Of a DNA stretch of 64,000 nucleotides, positions 9,969 through 21,782 are shown piece after piece. Position 1 is the first letter of the stretch; every line of letters starts with the position of its first letter. The notes beneath the pieces were generated by a model. That model saw only the letters and a program-made list of their open reading frames with translations. It did no database searches and was not told the DNA's origin. This stretch comes from Nitzschia sp. pyKryTriq1 (taxonomy: Eukaryota > Bacillariophyta > Bacillariophyceae > Bacillariales > Bacillariaceae), in the NCBI GenBank assembly GCA_956465555.1, contig OY101118.1, forward strand, positions 1,426,001 to 1,490,000. The letters run 5' to 3'. The position numbers and the translations under genes were made by a program.

Positions 9969-12900
9969 TCATCGCAGCTTGACCTCTGCCTCTAAGTCCA
10001 TTCCTCGGATATTGTCTTGCAGAATCCTAAGAACGATGGAACCTCCCCCTTCTCCACCATCTGCGTTCGCTAGGTCCCAATCAAACTTTATTTCCTTTTC
10101 AATCGAGGTGTTTTTCTTCGAGTGTCCCGTGGAAAACTCTGTTCGCGCCAAAAGCATCCGCTGTTCCAAGGTGCCGAGGACAATGACACAGGTAGAAAAA
10201 TCGTCCATCTCGTTTTTCTTTGAATGGTTGAAGTTTTGATCCACTTCCAACTTTAGACGCAAAATCCCAATACTCTTTCCGGATTCCTTGTCCACAGAGT
10301 GACGCACTTGGCTTTCTGTCAGGGAGACTCTAGGGATCGAATATAGCGAATCTAGGATCGTCCTAAGTGATTCATTTCCAAGCTTGCCTTTCGGAACCTT
10401 CTTCAGTTCCTTCGCAGCGTCGTCGCGTGAGAGCAGTCTCAGTGACTGCAGCAAAAGTTCGTTTGACCACTCTTTATCATTGCCGAGAAGGTTCTTTGCG
10501 ACAATAGAAATAGCATCCCGGTTGATGCCCAGGATCTTTTCGACCGGATTTGTCTGGAGCTATGGGGTGGTTGTGAGTAATGGTCTAGGATTGGAGGGCG
10601 TTCCTTCCATGCTACAAAGCACTTACCGTTGTCTTCGTAGTGATGAGCTGCTTCGTACGTACGAGCTGACAAACAACTTCAAAAAGGCCTTCCGTTCGTA
10701 GGTCCTTAGAGGCAATGAACTGCATGGCCGCAAGAAGACGAGGCACACTGTCCATCACTGTCTTCGTGTCGTTGACGTAGTCACTGATTGGAAGTCGAGC
10801 CTTGTCTAGATGTGCCTGGATCAAGAGGAAGCATCTTTAAAAGTAGAAGTCAGGAAGCTTGCAACTAGTCGAGAAAGAAACGTTTTGGGCGCAGCAATCT
10901 TCAACTTACTTGGTGTGCGGCTGGGCATAGACCTCCGGGTCGATATATGACGGACGCCCATTTGGGGAAAGAACCCTCGATGTATCTGGTCCCCATGTCA
11001 GACTCTTGCTAAGTTCCTCGTTTAAAATCTCCTCATTGTGTCTCACCGGCAATTCATCAAACTCATGAGTGCATGCGATTGTATATAGAAGCCATGCAAT
11101 CGAAATTTCGTCCGTGCGCTTCGATCGTTCCAGGGGTCGCAATTTGAGACTTGTCGGGTTTTCCTTGCTTCCTTTGGGGTTTTGTCTTAGTTCCTTCGTG
11201 AGCATCTTCGCACACTCTTGCAAACCAAATTGCATCTGTTTCGGACTGCGGTAGGTCAAGTAGTATTCCGAGGCAGCGGCACCAAGGGACGAAGCGCGAA
11301 CATTAGCGTCAACGTCCTCCATGTCTCCGTCGATGAAAATACAATGCTCTTGACTGAGAAGACTCAGGGTCTCTTTCGCCACCGAGAGAAGAAAATCTTC
11401 TACCGCCTCTGCTTCAGAGGAAGTTGCACCGTAGTACGAAGGGTTCGCCTTGACTCTTCTCGCAAAGAAAGTCCAAGTAAGGTATCCGACGCAATCAATG
11501 AGACTCTTGACTGTGCCAGATGCGATTTCAGCGTTAAGGTTTTCGCAGATACGTCCACGGAGGCAGGATTCGACAGGAAATGGTGTGTAAAGGAATTTCT
11601 GGGTGGATGTTCGGACGTAGAAGGGTAAGAAATTGTAGCAAGTAGACGATCAAGAGAACCTCAGTCTGTGTTACCTTGTAGAAGCTCTTCTTCGATGTTT
11701 CGACCATGACGACAGCTCGTCCTTCTGTATCAAAGCCAGGCCGTCCAGCTCTTCCGATCATTTGCAGGACATCAGTCAAAGGATAATCAACGTATCGGGA
11801 TGCTTTACCGTCATAGTACTCAGTTCCTTTCACAATCACTAATCGCGCGGGTAGATTGACCCCCCAAGCAAGCGTAGCAGTCGCCACCAACACGCGGATT
11901 TCCCCGGCCAAATACATACGCTCCACGATGTCTCGGTCGTGCACGCTGAGACCTGCATGGTGCAGGCCGATCCCAAAGGTAATGGTGTGCTTTAGTGCCT
12001 CATCACGAATGCTTTCTGCAATAGCCTCAACATAACCCTCGTCGCATCCAAGGAAGACCTTTGGATTTTCGTCGGCTGCCGCATAGCTGATGAGGTCGAA
12101 AGCCGTCAACCGAGTTTGCCTTCGTGAGGCTACAAAGATCAATGAGGGTCGATTTGGTGAGTGCTCTTTTATAGCTGTATAACAGGGCTTGTTCATCGTT
12201 GCCATTCTAGGGCAGTAATGTTTTCCTTAAGAAGTCACCAGAGAATGGAAGTGGAATGAGTATTTAGTTCTGGGATACAACGAGTAGCTGCTCTGATCAT
12301 CGGAAAGCCCCTACACTTTTCTAAAAACTCACCTGGGTAGCCTTGTACATGAACTTTTGTCGGGACTGGACGGATACTAGCCCTGAAGTTATAGAGTCCC
12401 CGGAGCCTGGTTTTGCCACGGCCTTCCACGTCAATCCCGATCCAGTCGGCCAAATCCAGTGGATTTGAGATTGCAGTACTCAGGCCAACAATTCTGACGA
12501 GTTCCGTTTCACTCTTCTCGCTTTGGTCTCCTTGTTCTTGCTGTTGTAAGTGACGGGAAATGAATCTGGTTCTCGAAACAATTGCTTCGAGAACCGATCC
12601 TCTCTCTTCTCCCAGGAGATGGATTTCGTCGATTACCAGCAGGCGAACACGCTTGACAAAAGATTTCTTGTCATTTTCGTCGGCATTGTTTTTAAAAGAA
12701 CTGCCACGCCAACCACGTGAAATCAAGTCCCATTTTTCTGGAGTACACACTAAAATGTCGGCAGTCTCAAGAGCTCGACGATCATGATGGGTATCGCCGG
12801 AGAGCTCAAGAACTTTCCAACGAACCGGGTCGCCCCCGAAACGCCTCTTCCATTCGTTCAGCCTTTCTCGAGCGAGTGATTTCAGAGGAGCAATGTACAC

Positions 12901-15900
12901 GCAGATTCCATTGTCGTGAATTCTTTTCATCCTAAGAATGGCAAGCTCAGCGCATTTCGTTTTTCCGCTCCCAGTAGGAGCTCCCAAGAAAACTGGGATG
13001 TCGGAGTGGTACAGGACGTGAAAAAGTTGGGTCTGGATTGGATTGAATGTATCGATCGAGGAGAAAAGCTGCTCGTACTTTTCGTTTTGAAGTGCTGTAG
13101 TTGGTAGGGGTGTCAAATCGATTAAATCTGTGTGTGTCAATGCTTGACTTGGCATCCTTGTTGCGTCCAGTGAAATCGGATAGACTGACTCAACTCCAAC
13201 CCACGAATCGGCAACAACTCTTACTAGATATTGAGTGGATGAGCCGCCAAAGGTTGGTATGGGAATATCTAGCTTGATCGACTCTGGGTAGGTACGTTTG
13301 GTGAAATTGACTTGTTCGTGGTGGTAACTATCGTTGATGAAAAACAGTTGGCAAGATGAGCCACAGTGGATAAAAAAGTTTCAGGACCTCCATTGGACTT
13401 ACATTCGTTGACTAGACGAGTCTTCAACCCACATCCAGAATCCCACAGCACCGCCATGCCACCTGCCGTGCCATTCGAAGTCAGGGATGATTTCCACCTG
13501 AAAACGAAGTACATCGCGAGTTACTGGTAGTACCTTGCAGATAATGCGTGGTCGCGGAATCATGCCAACAAAGCGTTGCACTTTTTGCCCGACAACTTTT
13601 TTTGCTCTGCATATTTGTCCGACTTCTTCTGGTGTCATGTCCAGCAAAGAAAGAGTCGAGGCATAGGAATCGTATGCTGTGCGACTAGGTCCAATTTGGC
13701 GGCTTTCGACGGCCTTCACGATGTTGATGCCAAGCTCGCTCTCAAAGTGACGCAAGGGCGTCTGGAACCACCAAAACTGGTTGTCAATACTTTTGGCAAA
13801 CCTCAAAAGTTTTAAGGCGGTCCCCGCTTTACTGTCATGTAGACACATTTCAAAAATGGCTCGCGCGACACGGCCTAGAGAGGCAAATGGATGAAAATTC
13901 TCAGAACAAACATTCCGAAGCCTCTAGTGGAGACACCTCAACCCACTTACCTGCATTGGATGCCACATAGTTTGTATCAGATATCAGAGTAAAGCTTTTT
14001 GGTCTTTCTCTGGAAATGAATGTCTGCATCAACACAAAAGCCTTAGTGCCAGCATCGTTGACGGGTCCTTCAAGAGTCAGCGGGCACTTTGCCTGAAGGG
14101 AATCGAGTTCGTTTTGCTCTTCTTGACGAACTCTAATATTTTCGAATTCTGTCGCAGACGCCACCATGCGCAACAACTCAGCATCAGTTGGAGAGGGCCT
14201 CAGTGACATAGCTTCGTTGAAATTTGCCACGCTTTCAGCCTGGATGTAGAAATGAGCCGCTACTCGACCAAGGGTTGTCATGCCCAGTTTCCCGGATTCT
14301 GCGTGGAAATTGACCATCTTATTTGATGCGAGGTATGAGACTGCCTGCTCCACCAAAGGCACGGCTCGCACCAATTTGTCGAGATACCTGGTCATAGCAG
14401 CATGATTCGTAATCAGCGTTGCTTCACCCGATGTGTCGAACTGGGGCCGACCGGCACGCCCGAAAATTTGCTGAACATCCAGGATGCTCAGGTCTACATT
14501 CTTGCCCTTTTCAGGATTGTAGATATCTGTTCCTTTTACGATGACAGTGTGCGCGGGAAGATTGATCCCCCAAGCAAGCGTAGCGGTACATGCAAGTACC
14601 TTGATGGCTCCGTCTGCGAACATGGATTCCGTCAGTTTTCGATCCCCTCGTAACATCCCAGCATGATGGATCCCCATTCCATTGTAGAAGTGGTTTGACA
14701 CCTCTCGATTTCGAGACTTTTTTATTCGATCAGCATATTTCTTGTAGGCTTCTCCCTGAGGGCCTTCCTTTCCTTGTGTCACAAAATATCGCTCTAGCTC
14801 TTCTGCGGCCGTTGCCCGTTGAGCCAATGCACTGGCGGCATCACCAGTGCCTTTGCGTGAATGCACAAATACCATGACTTGGTAACCTCTTGATAAGGAG
14901 TCCCTGACGGTGTCGTAACAAACGTCATTCATTTTCTCTTCGATTTCATGGCGCTTTTTGACATTGCCAAATACTCCAATAAACTGTTGCTGGAGTGGTA
15001 CTGGGCGATGCTCTGGTCCGAAATAGAACAGACCACGCTCAGGGACTTGAAGAAATTCTGCCACGTCATGATAGTTCGGAAGTGTCGCAGATAGTCCAAC
15101 GATTCGTAGTTGCTTCTGTCGGCTTTCAACCAATCGGTGCAATCGAGATACGACACTCTCAATCACTGCCCCACGCTCATCTGCCAGTAAGTGGACTTCG
15201 TCGATGATAAGAAGACCGCATTGATTTCCGAGAGAATTTTCGTCGTTTCCTGATTTGCGAGTGACGACGTCCCATTTCTCAGGTGTGGTCACCAATACAT
15301 TTGCCGACTGTGCTTCCGCTCGCGTAAGCTGCATATCACCTGTCAATTCTCTTACAATTAAGCGGAGAGGCTTCAGCTTGGAAGAATACTTCTCCACCAC
15401 CTCTTGAGCCAAAGCTTTCATAGGTGCTATATACACTACCTTTTTGCCGGAATCGAGAGAATTCTGTTCCCCATGACCGATCAACCCAACATCTCGAAAA
15501 TGCGCTGTCAATGCCAGCATTGCAACATTTGTCTAGGAGTCGGTAGTAGCAAGAGAGGAAAACGTGAGAAAGAAGGCGAGAAGACAATCGATTCTTACAA
15601 CCCTCCTACTTTCAGGAATGCAGCGTACCTTTCCTGCACCTGTTGGAGCGCACACTAACATGTTTTCACGTCGATTGAATGCAGTATCGAAAACCGCACT
15701 TTGCATAGGATTCAGCGAATCCACGCCCTCAAAGGCAACAGCGCTGTCAGAATCCATAATATCACTGATTCTCAGACGTGGGTGCAGTTTCGAAGCATCT
15801 AGAACTGGTGGGGGGATCGTGACTTTTTCGTAGCCGATTTCGTCATTTTCTTCTCTTTCTGTGCCGCTGGGCAATCCTTGTTCATTGTAGTGGTATCTAG

Positions 15901-16687
15901 TTCCTTCTGGGAGCAAAGATTCCTGGAGTGCTCGTAGCTCATCCTGAGATCGTTTCATAAGACCTCCACTTCCCATCATAGACTCATTCACATTCAGTAG
16001 CTCGGATTCTTCTATAATGGCGCCGGCATCCCGCGCCTTTTGCATCGCTTGAGCGGCACGTTTGGCAGCTTTCTTGGCCATTTTTTGTGCTTCCAGATCA
16101 CTCGATCTTGTGATACTATGTGTTGTCGACCCGAAGCCCGACGGAGCCGCCATGGCGTCGGCCTCTGCTTGAGCGATCGCCGCTACTTGTGCCGCATCCA
16201 ATGCTTCTTGGCGAAGGCGTTGTCGAAGCTGTTCTGCCTCATCGACGATCTCGATGGGGGCTCGAACGACAGTGTTGTCGTCGTCAAAGTCGCTAGGCTT
16301 AATACTGGATCGGATCTCTGGGAGATGAGGGGCTATTTGAAAGAGAATTTCCATCGCTTCTTCTGAAGCTCCGAGTGCAGCAAAAAGTGCTTCTTGTTTT
16401 CGACCTTCGTCTGAAAGTTGACTCGCATCCCAGACCGCTCGCGCCAGTTGCTGAGACCCAAGTTCCGACGGAATCTGGTCTACAAGCGACAGGAGCCACT
16501 CCATATTGATCCCAGTCTCATTGTCGTCCGAGTCAATCTTGGCTTCCCCCTCCAGCAGAGGGATTGCTTCTCGCAGCGCTTCGACAAACCGAGCAAGAGC
16601 CTGTGAAACATCATCCCGAGAAAAGTCGGGAACTTCTGACAATCCCTCGTTCTCTTCTTCCTCTAGCTTTTGCAGTAATATTTCCAT
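9969..16687 (-). CDS. ASCC3: ASCC3 / Slh1 (Ski2-like) double-cassette helicase
   Basis: Eight exons: 15629-16687, 13951-15532, 13403-13874, 12333-13327, 11675-12225, 10910-11598, 10627-10834 and 9969-10559. All junctions are GT-AG and the sum is 6147 nt (2048 residues; human ASCC3 has 2202). Both helicase cassettes are present: Walker A CAPTGAGK and GAPTGSGK, boxes IIDEVHLL and VIDEIHLL, motif III GLSATLPNY and GLSTAISNP, and motif VI IFGRAGRP and MIGRAGRP. The second DEIH box, the GRAGRP context TDVLQMIGRAGRPGF and the Sec63 regions fit ASCC3/Slh1 rather than Brr2. ASCC3 acts in ribosome quality control on collided ribosomes and with ALKBH3 in alkylation repair. The first cassette lacks about 65 residues of its winged-helix domain. 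The start used is the first in-frame ATG at 16687; the frame is open upstream to about 16770 without an ATG, so a short 5' exon is possible. Confidence 0.9.
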
Positions 16688-16753
16688 CTCTGTCTCTTCT
16701 TTCAAGTAATGGCTCTCGCCCGTTGCTTCTGTTGTGACGCTTTTCCAAGCCAA

Positions 16754-17347
16754 GATAGTTACAGTATAGGAGTCTCTACTCTACTAGTAGAGAAGAGAAT
16801 GAATGAATAAGGGGAAGAAGATCATTGATCGCATCGACCGTGTGCCGTGTGCTTAGAAATTTTGGTTCGATGAAGTCGTACGTCGTAACGGTCATTGTGG
16901 TCGTTTGAAACACTGGCTTTTGCGTAGTACGGTAACCTGTACTTGTACAAGTAGTCGTTTGAGTCGTCATTTTTGCAGCGATAACTTCGTGCGCGCCGGG
17001 CGGGCTTAATAAAGTGTGAATACTATTGTATTCGGCAACGCATCGGATGGAACGAAAACAGAGCGGCCGTTGCCTATCGTGCACCTATGCACTACTGTAG
17101 CTACGGGGACAAACTATCAGCGTACTTCCAGCATTTGTGAACCGTGTTCTTGTTCAAGTTCCAATGATTGGGTGAACTTAGTAAAGAAGTGAAGCACGAG
17201 TGCGGTAGATTTAGTTTGTTTGAAAGAAAGAAAGAATGAAAGTCTACTAGTAGTAAGACTCTTTGCTAGTAGGGTCCATGAGAGGAGTCTGTGTGATAGT
17301 AGTCTATGCGGATTATTTCGTCTATTAGTTTTTTGTACCATCCAGCC
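16754..17347. other. Intergenic, with hairpin-forming palindrome
   Basis: A CTCTACTAGTAGAG palindrome lies near 16773-16797 just upstream of ASCC3. Short GAAAGAAAGAAAGAA-type runs occur near 17220. No gene recognised. Confidence 0.5.
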
Positions 17348-18256
17348 TCATCGAAAAGTATGAGTGTTGACTTCCCGTGGCGAATGTGGTAGAGACGAAG
17401 TGTGAATTTCTGCTTCCACCGCTTTCGAGCTTGGCGGACAACGCCCCCGATGGCATTGTGCGTCTATTGTTCTCATCAACTCTTGCAGGTTGACGTTGTT
17501 GTCGAGAGATACTCTAAGATCGTCAATCGCCCCCAGAACTTCCATCGATGAACAATCTAGTCCAGTGAATGTAGAGATATTGGAAATGAAATGATCCCGT
17601 TGCCAAGCGGGCAACGTTGCCTCCTCGACTCGTTCCATGGCAATAGCAATAGCAGCAATTGCCATGGTAGATGCGGAGTACTTCACAAACTTATAGAGAC
17701 AAGCTGAGATTTCAGAAATGAACCGTGTCACCTCAACAATCATATACCTTGCAATAGGAGATGTCTCCAGTGGTAGCAGCCGAAGTATTTGACGCATGAA
17801 ACACACTGGCGTTGGAGGGTGCACACGCCATCCAAAGGCCTTTAGCATCTTTGTTTCAGTCGCAATAACATCGGCTTCATTGAACAATCCCCTGCCAAGT
17901 TTGACCATACTATCTAGTTTGACCATAGTCGAATCATTCAACTTTATAGATAGCATCAAGCTGGTCATGGCCACCAATTGAAAGTCAACCCGACAATGGA
18001 CAAGGCCAAGGGAAGCTGCCATATCGAGAAAATAGGTGGCAACTGCGACCGATTCACGACGAAGGTTACAGTGATCCACAACACCATACATCCATTCAAT
18101 TATTCTCTGTCTCCATGATCCATCAATGGTTTCATGCGACGACGTTCGTTTCAGGAGTGCCGGGATGTAGTCTTCACGCTTGTACGTTGTGGCCTCCTGC
18201 CTCAACATGTTCTCGACGACATCCGCCGCTTCTTGCCATTCAATTGACGGATCCAT
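17348..18256 (-). CDS. Cyclin, probably of the diatom-specific class
   Basis: Reading from the ATG at 18256 gives a 302-residue single-exon protein. A cyclin N-terminal box spans about residues 40-150 (RQRIIEWMYGVVDHCNLRRESVAVATYFLD, given here from its published-family pattern W..Y.V.D...L..E....A..YLD), with the Lys-Leu region LMLSIKLNDS. A weaker C-terminal cyclin fold follows (PPTPVCFMRQILRLLP). Diatom genomes hold an expanded set of such single-exon cyclins that respond to nutrients and light; this one has the right size and layout. No destruction box or PEST region is obvious. The partner kinase cannot be inferred. An upstream TTG in the same frame is not used. Confidence 0.8.
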   Translation of the reverse strand: MDPSIEWQEAADVVENMLRQEATTYKREDYIPALLKRTSSHETIDGSWRQRIIEWMYGVVDHCNLRRESVAVATYFLDMAASLGLVHCRVDFQLVAMTSLMLSIKLNDSTMVKLDSMVKLGRGLFNEADVIATETKMLKAFGWRVHPPTPVCFMRQILRLLPLETSPIARYMIVEVTRFISEISACLYKFVKYSASTMAIAAIAIAMERVEEATLPAWQRDHFISNISTFTGLDCSSMEVLGAIDDLRVSLDNNVNLQELMRTIDAQCHRGRCPPSSKAVEAEIHTSSLPHSPREVNTHTFR

Positions 18257-20307
18257 TTTCGAATAAGATAACAACAATATGATGTCGATAAGTATCCATT
18301 CAATGAAGCAAAGAGATAAGAACCACAGCCAAACAAGAGCGTGAAATGTAGGAGATCACAGCAACGAAAAGGTCTGGAGAGTGGAAATTATGTGCAAACA
18401 ATGAAATTGCTGCCAGGAGATGACGCGGGAACCAAAGCGTGCCGATGTAGCAGTTTGGCCAGCTGATGAACTTTGCACATGAACGGGCGGTAAGGAAATT
18501 AAGAATTACGACATCGCCAGCGACATCTAATATCCGCACTAATGCTATCTAAAAATATCAATTAGGCCGATCGTACTATTTAATTTTCTTAATTCATGAA
18601 TATAAAACATATCAAAAGGCGTCGGTTACGTACACTTTTCTAGCCCCCACTTTTCTATGTGATGGCCCCTCCAGCTCGCTACAAATATTGTAAATCGAGT
18701 TTCTCCAACGGACTATGGATCGATGGCAGTGCACCAACGCTTCAGTTGTGTTTGTTGTTGCTTCGACGATCGATGACGCGCGGTCTGTATTGTGAGATGA
18801 TTGGGCCCTCCTTTTCTCGTACCTGTACCAGTACTGTACAATACACGACGTAACAATATTTATGGACCAATCGAAAGTCGCTACTCCTAGCAGTAGTAGA
18901 CTTCAAAGTATTGTAACGGAGTAGTTCATCTGTTTTATGAAATTCTTGGCAGGGTGCGCCGTCAGCGATATTTAGATCGAGCTGCTCTCCGCCCGCTCAC
19001 TACAAGTACTGTAGCTAGTGTACTGTAACTCTTTTTTAAACTATTTTTTAAACAAATAAGTAGAGACTCCTCATCTCGATGCCAATATAGCTGGTGGTAC
19101 AAGCAAGATAGAGAGAAACTGCAAGAAGAACTTGGTTTGATGATGATTGTAGCACCAACCAACCTACTGGCTCCTAGTCTAGATCCGTGCTAGATCCTGA
19201 CCATCATGTCTATCCATCAATCTATGCAAAAGTGCTACTCCAGATACCAAAGCATCGTCACAATGTTGCTGTACTAGCCGTTTTACTAAGAGTACTTGTA
19301 GCCTTTTGTTTCTCTGTTTCGCAGTAAGCTATTGTTACAATTTCTCTTTATACTACTAGCTAGTAGACAGCTCCTTTTTGCTGCTTTAAAATATAGTAGT
19401 AGTTGTTGTTCCTGTTAACAGCTTCTAGCACTGTTGAGTATAACCAAATTTGGACATCAATCCTTTTAGAGGCTCTTGGGTGCCTAGGCTTGACTAATAA
19501 GGCGTACTTAGTCTACTACTGTCCTGCTCCAATTTTCCGTCGGTTACTACCAGCCCGGGTTTCCCGGTAGGGTTGGTTGTGTCAACCCGTAGAGTCTACT
19601 AGGGGCTGGGCTGGTTTGTCAGGTGACACCGTCACCTTGTTGATGAAATTAGCCTGCAATCCGATGATGGAAGCTGGTAAGAGCAGACACCATCATCTCC
19701 AGCACGATGGTCCAAGTTTCCACTTCATAGAGAAGCATTGTTGTATGTAAGATGGCTTTATAGATGTCTGAAACACATGTTGTATGAATTCCGGGTCCCA
19801 GCACCAGGTCGTAGTATCTCTGGGGTCATCGTCCTTACGTAATTGAAGGCTATGCTTGAGCCTTATTAGCATCCGCAATGTGCTAACGCTGCCCCACTTG
19901 CCACATTTAGGGCCAACGATATACCGGTAGTAGTTCTACAGTAAACTACAGTACAGTACGAGTAGTCCTCCTGGTACCGGAAGTCTACCGAGTAGAAGAG
20001 AGCGCGCTACATGAAGTGGACCACCTGGTACAATTAGTAGTAGAGACGTGACTTGCTGCACGGAGGAGACTGACGACTCCTGGGACTCATGCCGCCACTT
20101 CTCTTGCTTTGTTGAAGCTTGAAGCGCATGACGCATGCAGGACGGAATTCGAATAAAAATCATCATTAATGATTATCATCCAAGATCGCAGCGTTTTCTT
20201 TTGACACACAGACATAATCATCCTCTTCAATCTGTTGTCTGTTGTGACGTGCCTTGGTCATTGTCACTCTCTCAGACTGTTCAAGGTTGTTGCGTAGGAT
20301 AGCAGCG
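18257..20307. other. Long intergenic stretch with a LINE relic
   Basis: Two kilobases rich in CTAGTAG and TACCGGTA palindromes. Apart from a non-LTR reverse transcriptase fragment near 19649-19910 I see no gene; minus-strand ORFs such as the one at 18300-18539 have no recognisable domain. Confidence 0.5.
19649..19910 (-). mobile_element. LINE-type (non-LTR) reverse transcriptase relic, C-terminal end
   Basis: On the minus strand a short frame (19649-19765) reads IYKAILHTTMLLYEVETWT, continuing SALTSFHHRIAG. This corresponds to the LLYGSETW...L..FHRR region at the end of LINE reverse transcriptases, and is followed by a stop. Upstream sequence to about 19910 continues in another frame, so at least one frame shift separates the pieces. 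No 5' portion or poly-A tail is evident. This is a small dead fragment. Confidence 0.55.
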
Positions 20308-21297
20308 ATGCATACGGTTCTTCTAGGAATTGTTTGTTGCAGTTGGGTGGTTTCGGGGTTTCTGCCGCGACCAACGGGCATCATAACCTCCACTGATGGA
20401 AACTCAAGAAAGAGATTCCAGTCTTCGACGGCTGTCGGGATGGCGAAGAAGATGCAAAACAAGCAGGCAGAGCTAGCGAAAAAGTTGGCTCTTGCAAGAG
20501 AACAAAAGGCACTGAAAGAGGGCATCGATCTACAAGGACCAGAGGCCGAAGAACGTCTATCGACCACCGAAATCAAAGAACGCAACGACAAACTCCGGTT
20601 CGAAGAGTTACTGAGAAAACAATCTACTTCCTTTAACGATGTCTCATCAGATGGCTACTTGAATGCTCAACAAGAAGAAGCTGAAATCGATGCCTATCGT
20701 AAGTAATTATTCTCGCGACCATCAGAATGTGAAGAAGAAAGTATGCCGACGAAAGCTTATTTGACCGCATTTGTTGTCATTAATTCCGTGACAGAACGTG
20801 GCTTGGACAGACTTTTTGAAGGTGACCCTGCGCCGACTCAGCCGTTTGAAGAACTGATCAACATTAAATCGGAAAATGCCATTGGTGATACGGGTATGAG
20901 ACGTTTGGTTCCGTGGCTGAAGAATACAAAGTCGGATTACCTCATCATCGTTTGTGATCCACGAGTCCAGTCGCCAGAGCTTCGGGAGACAGCAACTAGC
21001 TTGTATTCTGGATTACCCAAGGATATGTTAGGCAAATTGATAGTAGTAAATGCTGATACCCCAGCCGAGAACCGACGATGGTTGAAAAAGAGCAAGCTTG
21101 AGGACCTGAGCGTATTTTCTGACGAGAAGCGGGAATGGATGCGAGCGTACACGGCGCTTGGTGAAAATCGATGGAGCATGACATTCTTTGTCATAGCTGA
21201 TGAAAGAGTGCAAAAGATAGTCAGGGAGCTGGATACGATTTCAGCCGTCAAAGTTATACGAAATGCGGTTTCGGCAATGAAGGAAAGGCGACTGTAG
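20308..21297 (+). CDS. Plastid-targeted protein with possible thioredoxin-like fold
   Basis: Two exons, 20308-20698 and 20795-21297, around a 96-bp GT-AG intron (GTAAGT...GACAG), give 297 residues. The start ATG at 20308 opens a signal peptide (MHTVLLGIVCCSWVVSGF) with Phe after Gly, then a basic Ser/Thr stretch, as in diatom plastid preproteins. A Lys/Glu-rich, coiled-coil-like segment follows (MQNKQAELAKKLALAREQKA). The C-terminal half (SDYLIIVCDPRVQSPELRET, then ENRRWLKKSKL and WSMTFFVIADERVQKIVREL) has the strand-helix order of a thioredoxin or AhpC-like fold, but no catalytic CxxC is seen. I do not recognise a named family; the fold is inference. Confidence 0.72.
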
Positions 21298-21782
21298 CTT
21301 GAAAATAGTTATGTGTTGATCATAGTGTAACAAAACAAATACTACTACAAGGAGTTCAAAGACTTGTTTAGAGACTGGTAGCTCTGTACCGGTACTCGTA
21401 TCAAGCTCGTATGGTGATCGACGATTTTTGGCGGGGACCCATGACCCATTGTGGATGGATATTTTATTCGGGTGGGTCAAACAAGGGCAGCCTCCACGCG
21501 TAGACATCCTGATAGGGTGATGGGGTTATCAATGTGAACCAAGCACCAAGAAAAAGCGCGAGCAACCATCGGCGCGCAGTCGTCGGCAAACGACCCATCC
21601 ATCACCCATCACATCTTCTTCTTCTTCGATCTTCATCCTGCTGCCTGCTTCGGCCTTCCACACGTTCCACACCATCCAAAGCAAACCTATCTGCATCGCA
21701 AACTATCCGAACCCACGAAGAACAAAGCACCTACCCACATGGAGATTGCATCGAGACATATCCTTTGTTGCGAGGCCTCGAA
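21298..21782. other. Intergenic; PPR gene 5' region
   Basis: The frame of the PPR gene is open back to 21534 but begins there with a non-ATG codon and has low-complexity Ser/Arg content, so it is treated as 5' untranslated. No other gene seen. Confidence 0.5.

Noticed and set aside
18300-18539. 79-codon hydrophobic minus-strand ORF
   Set aside because: Hydrophobicity alone is no support in A/T-rich intergenic DNA.
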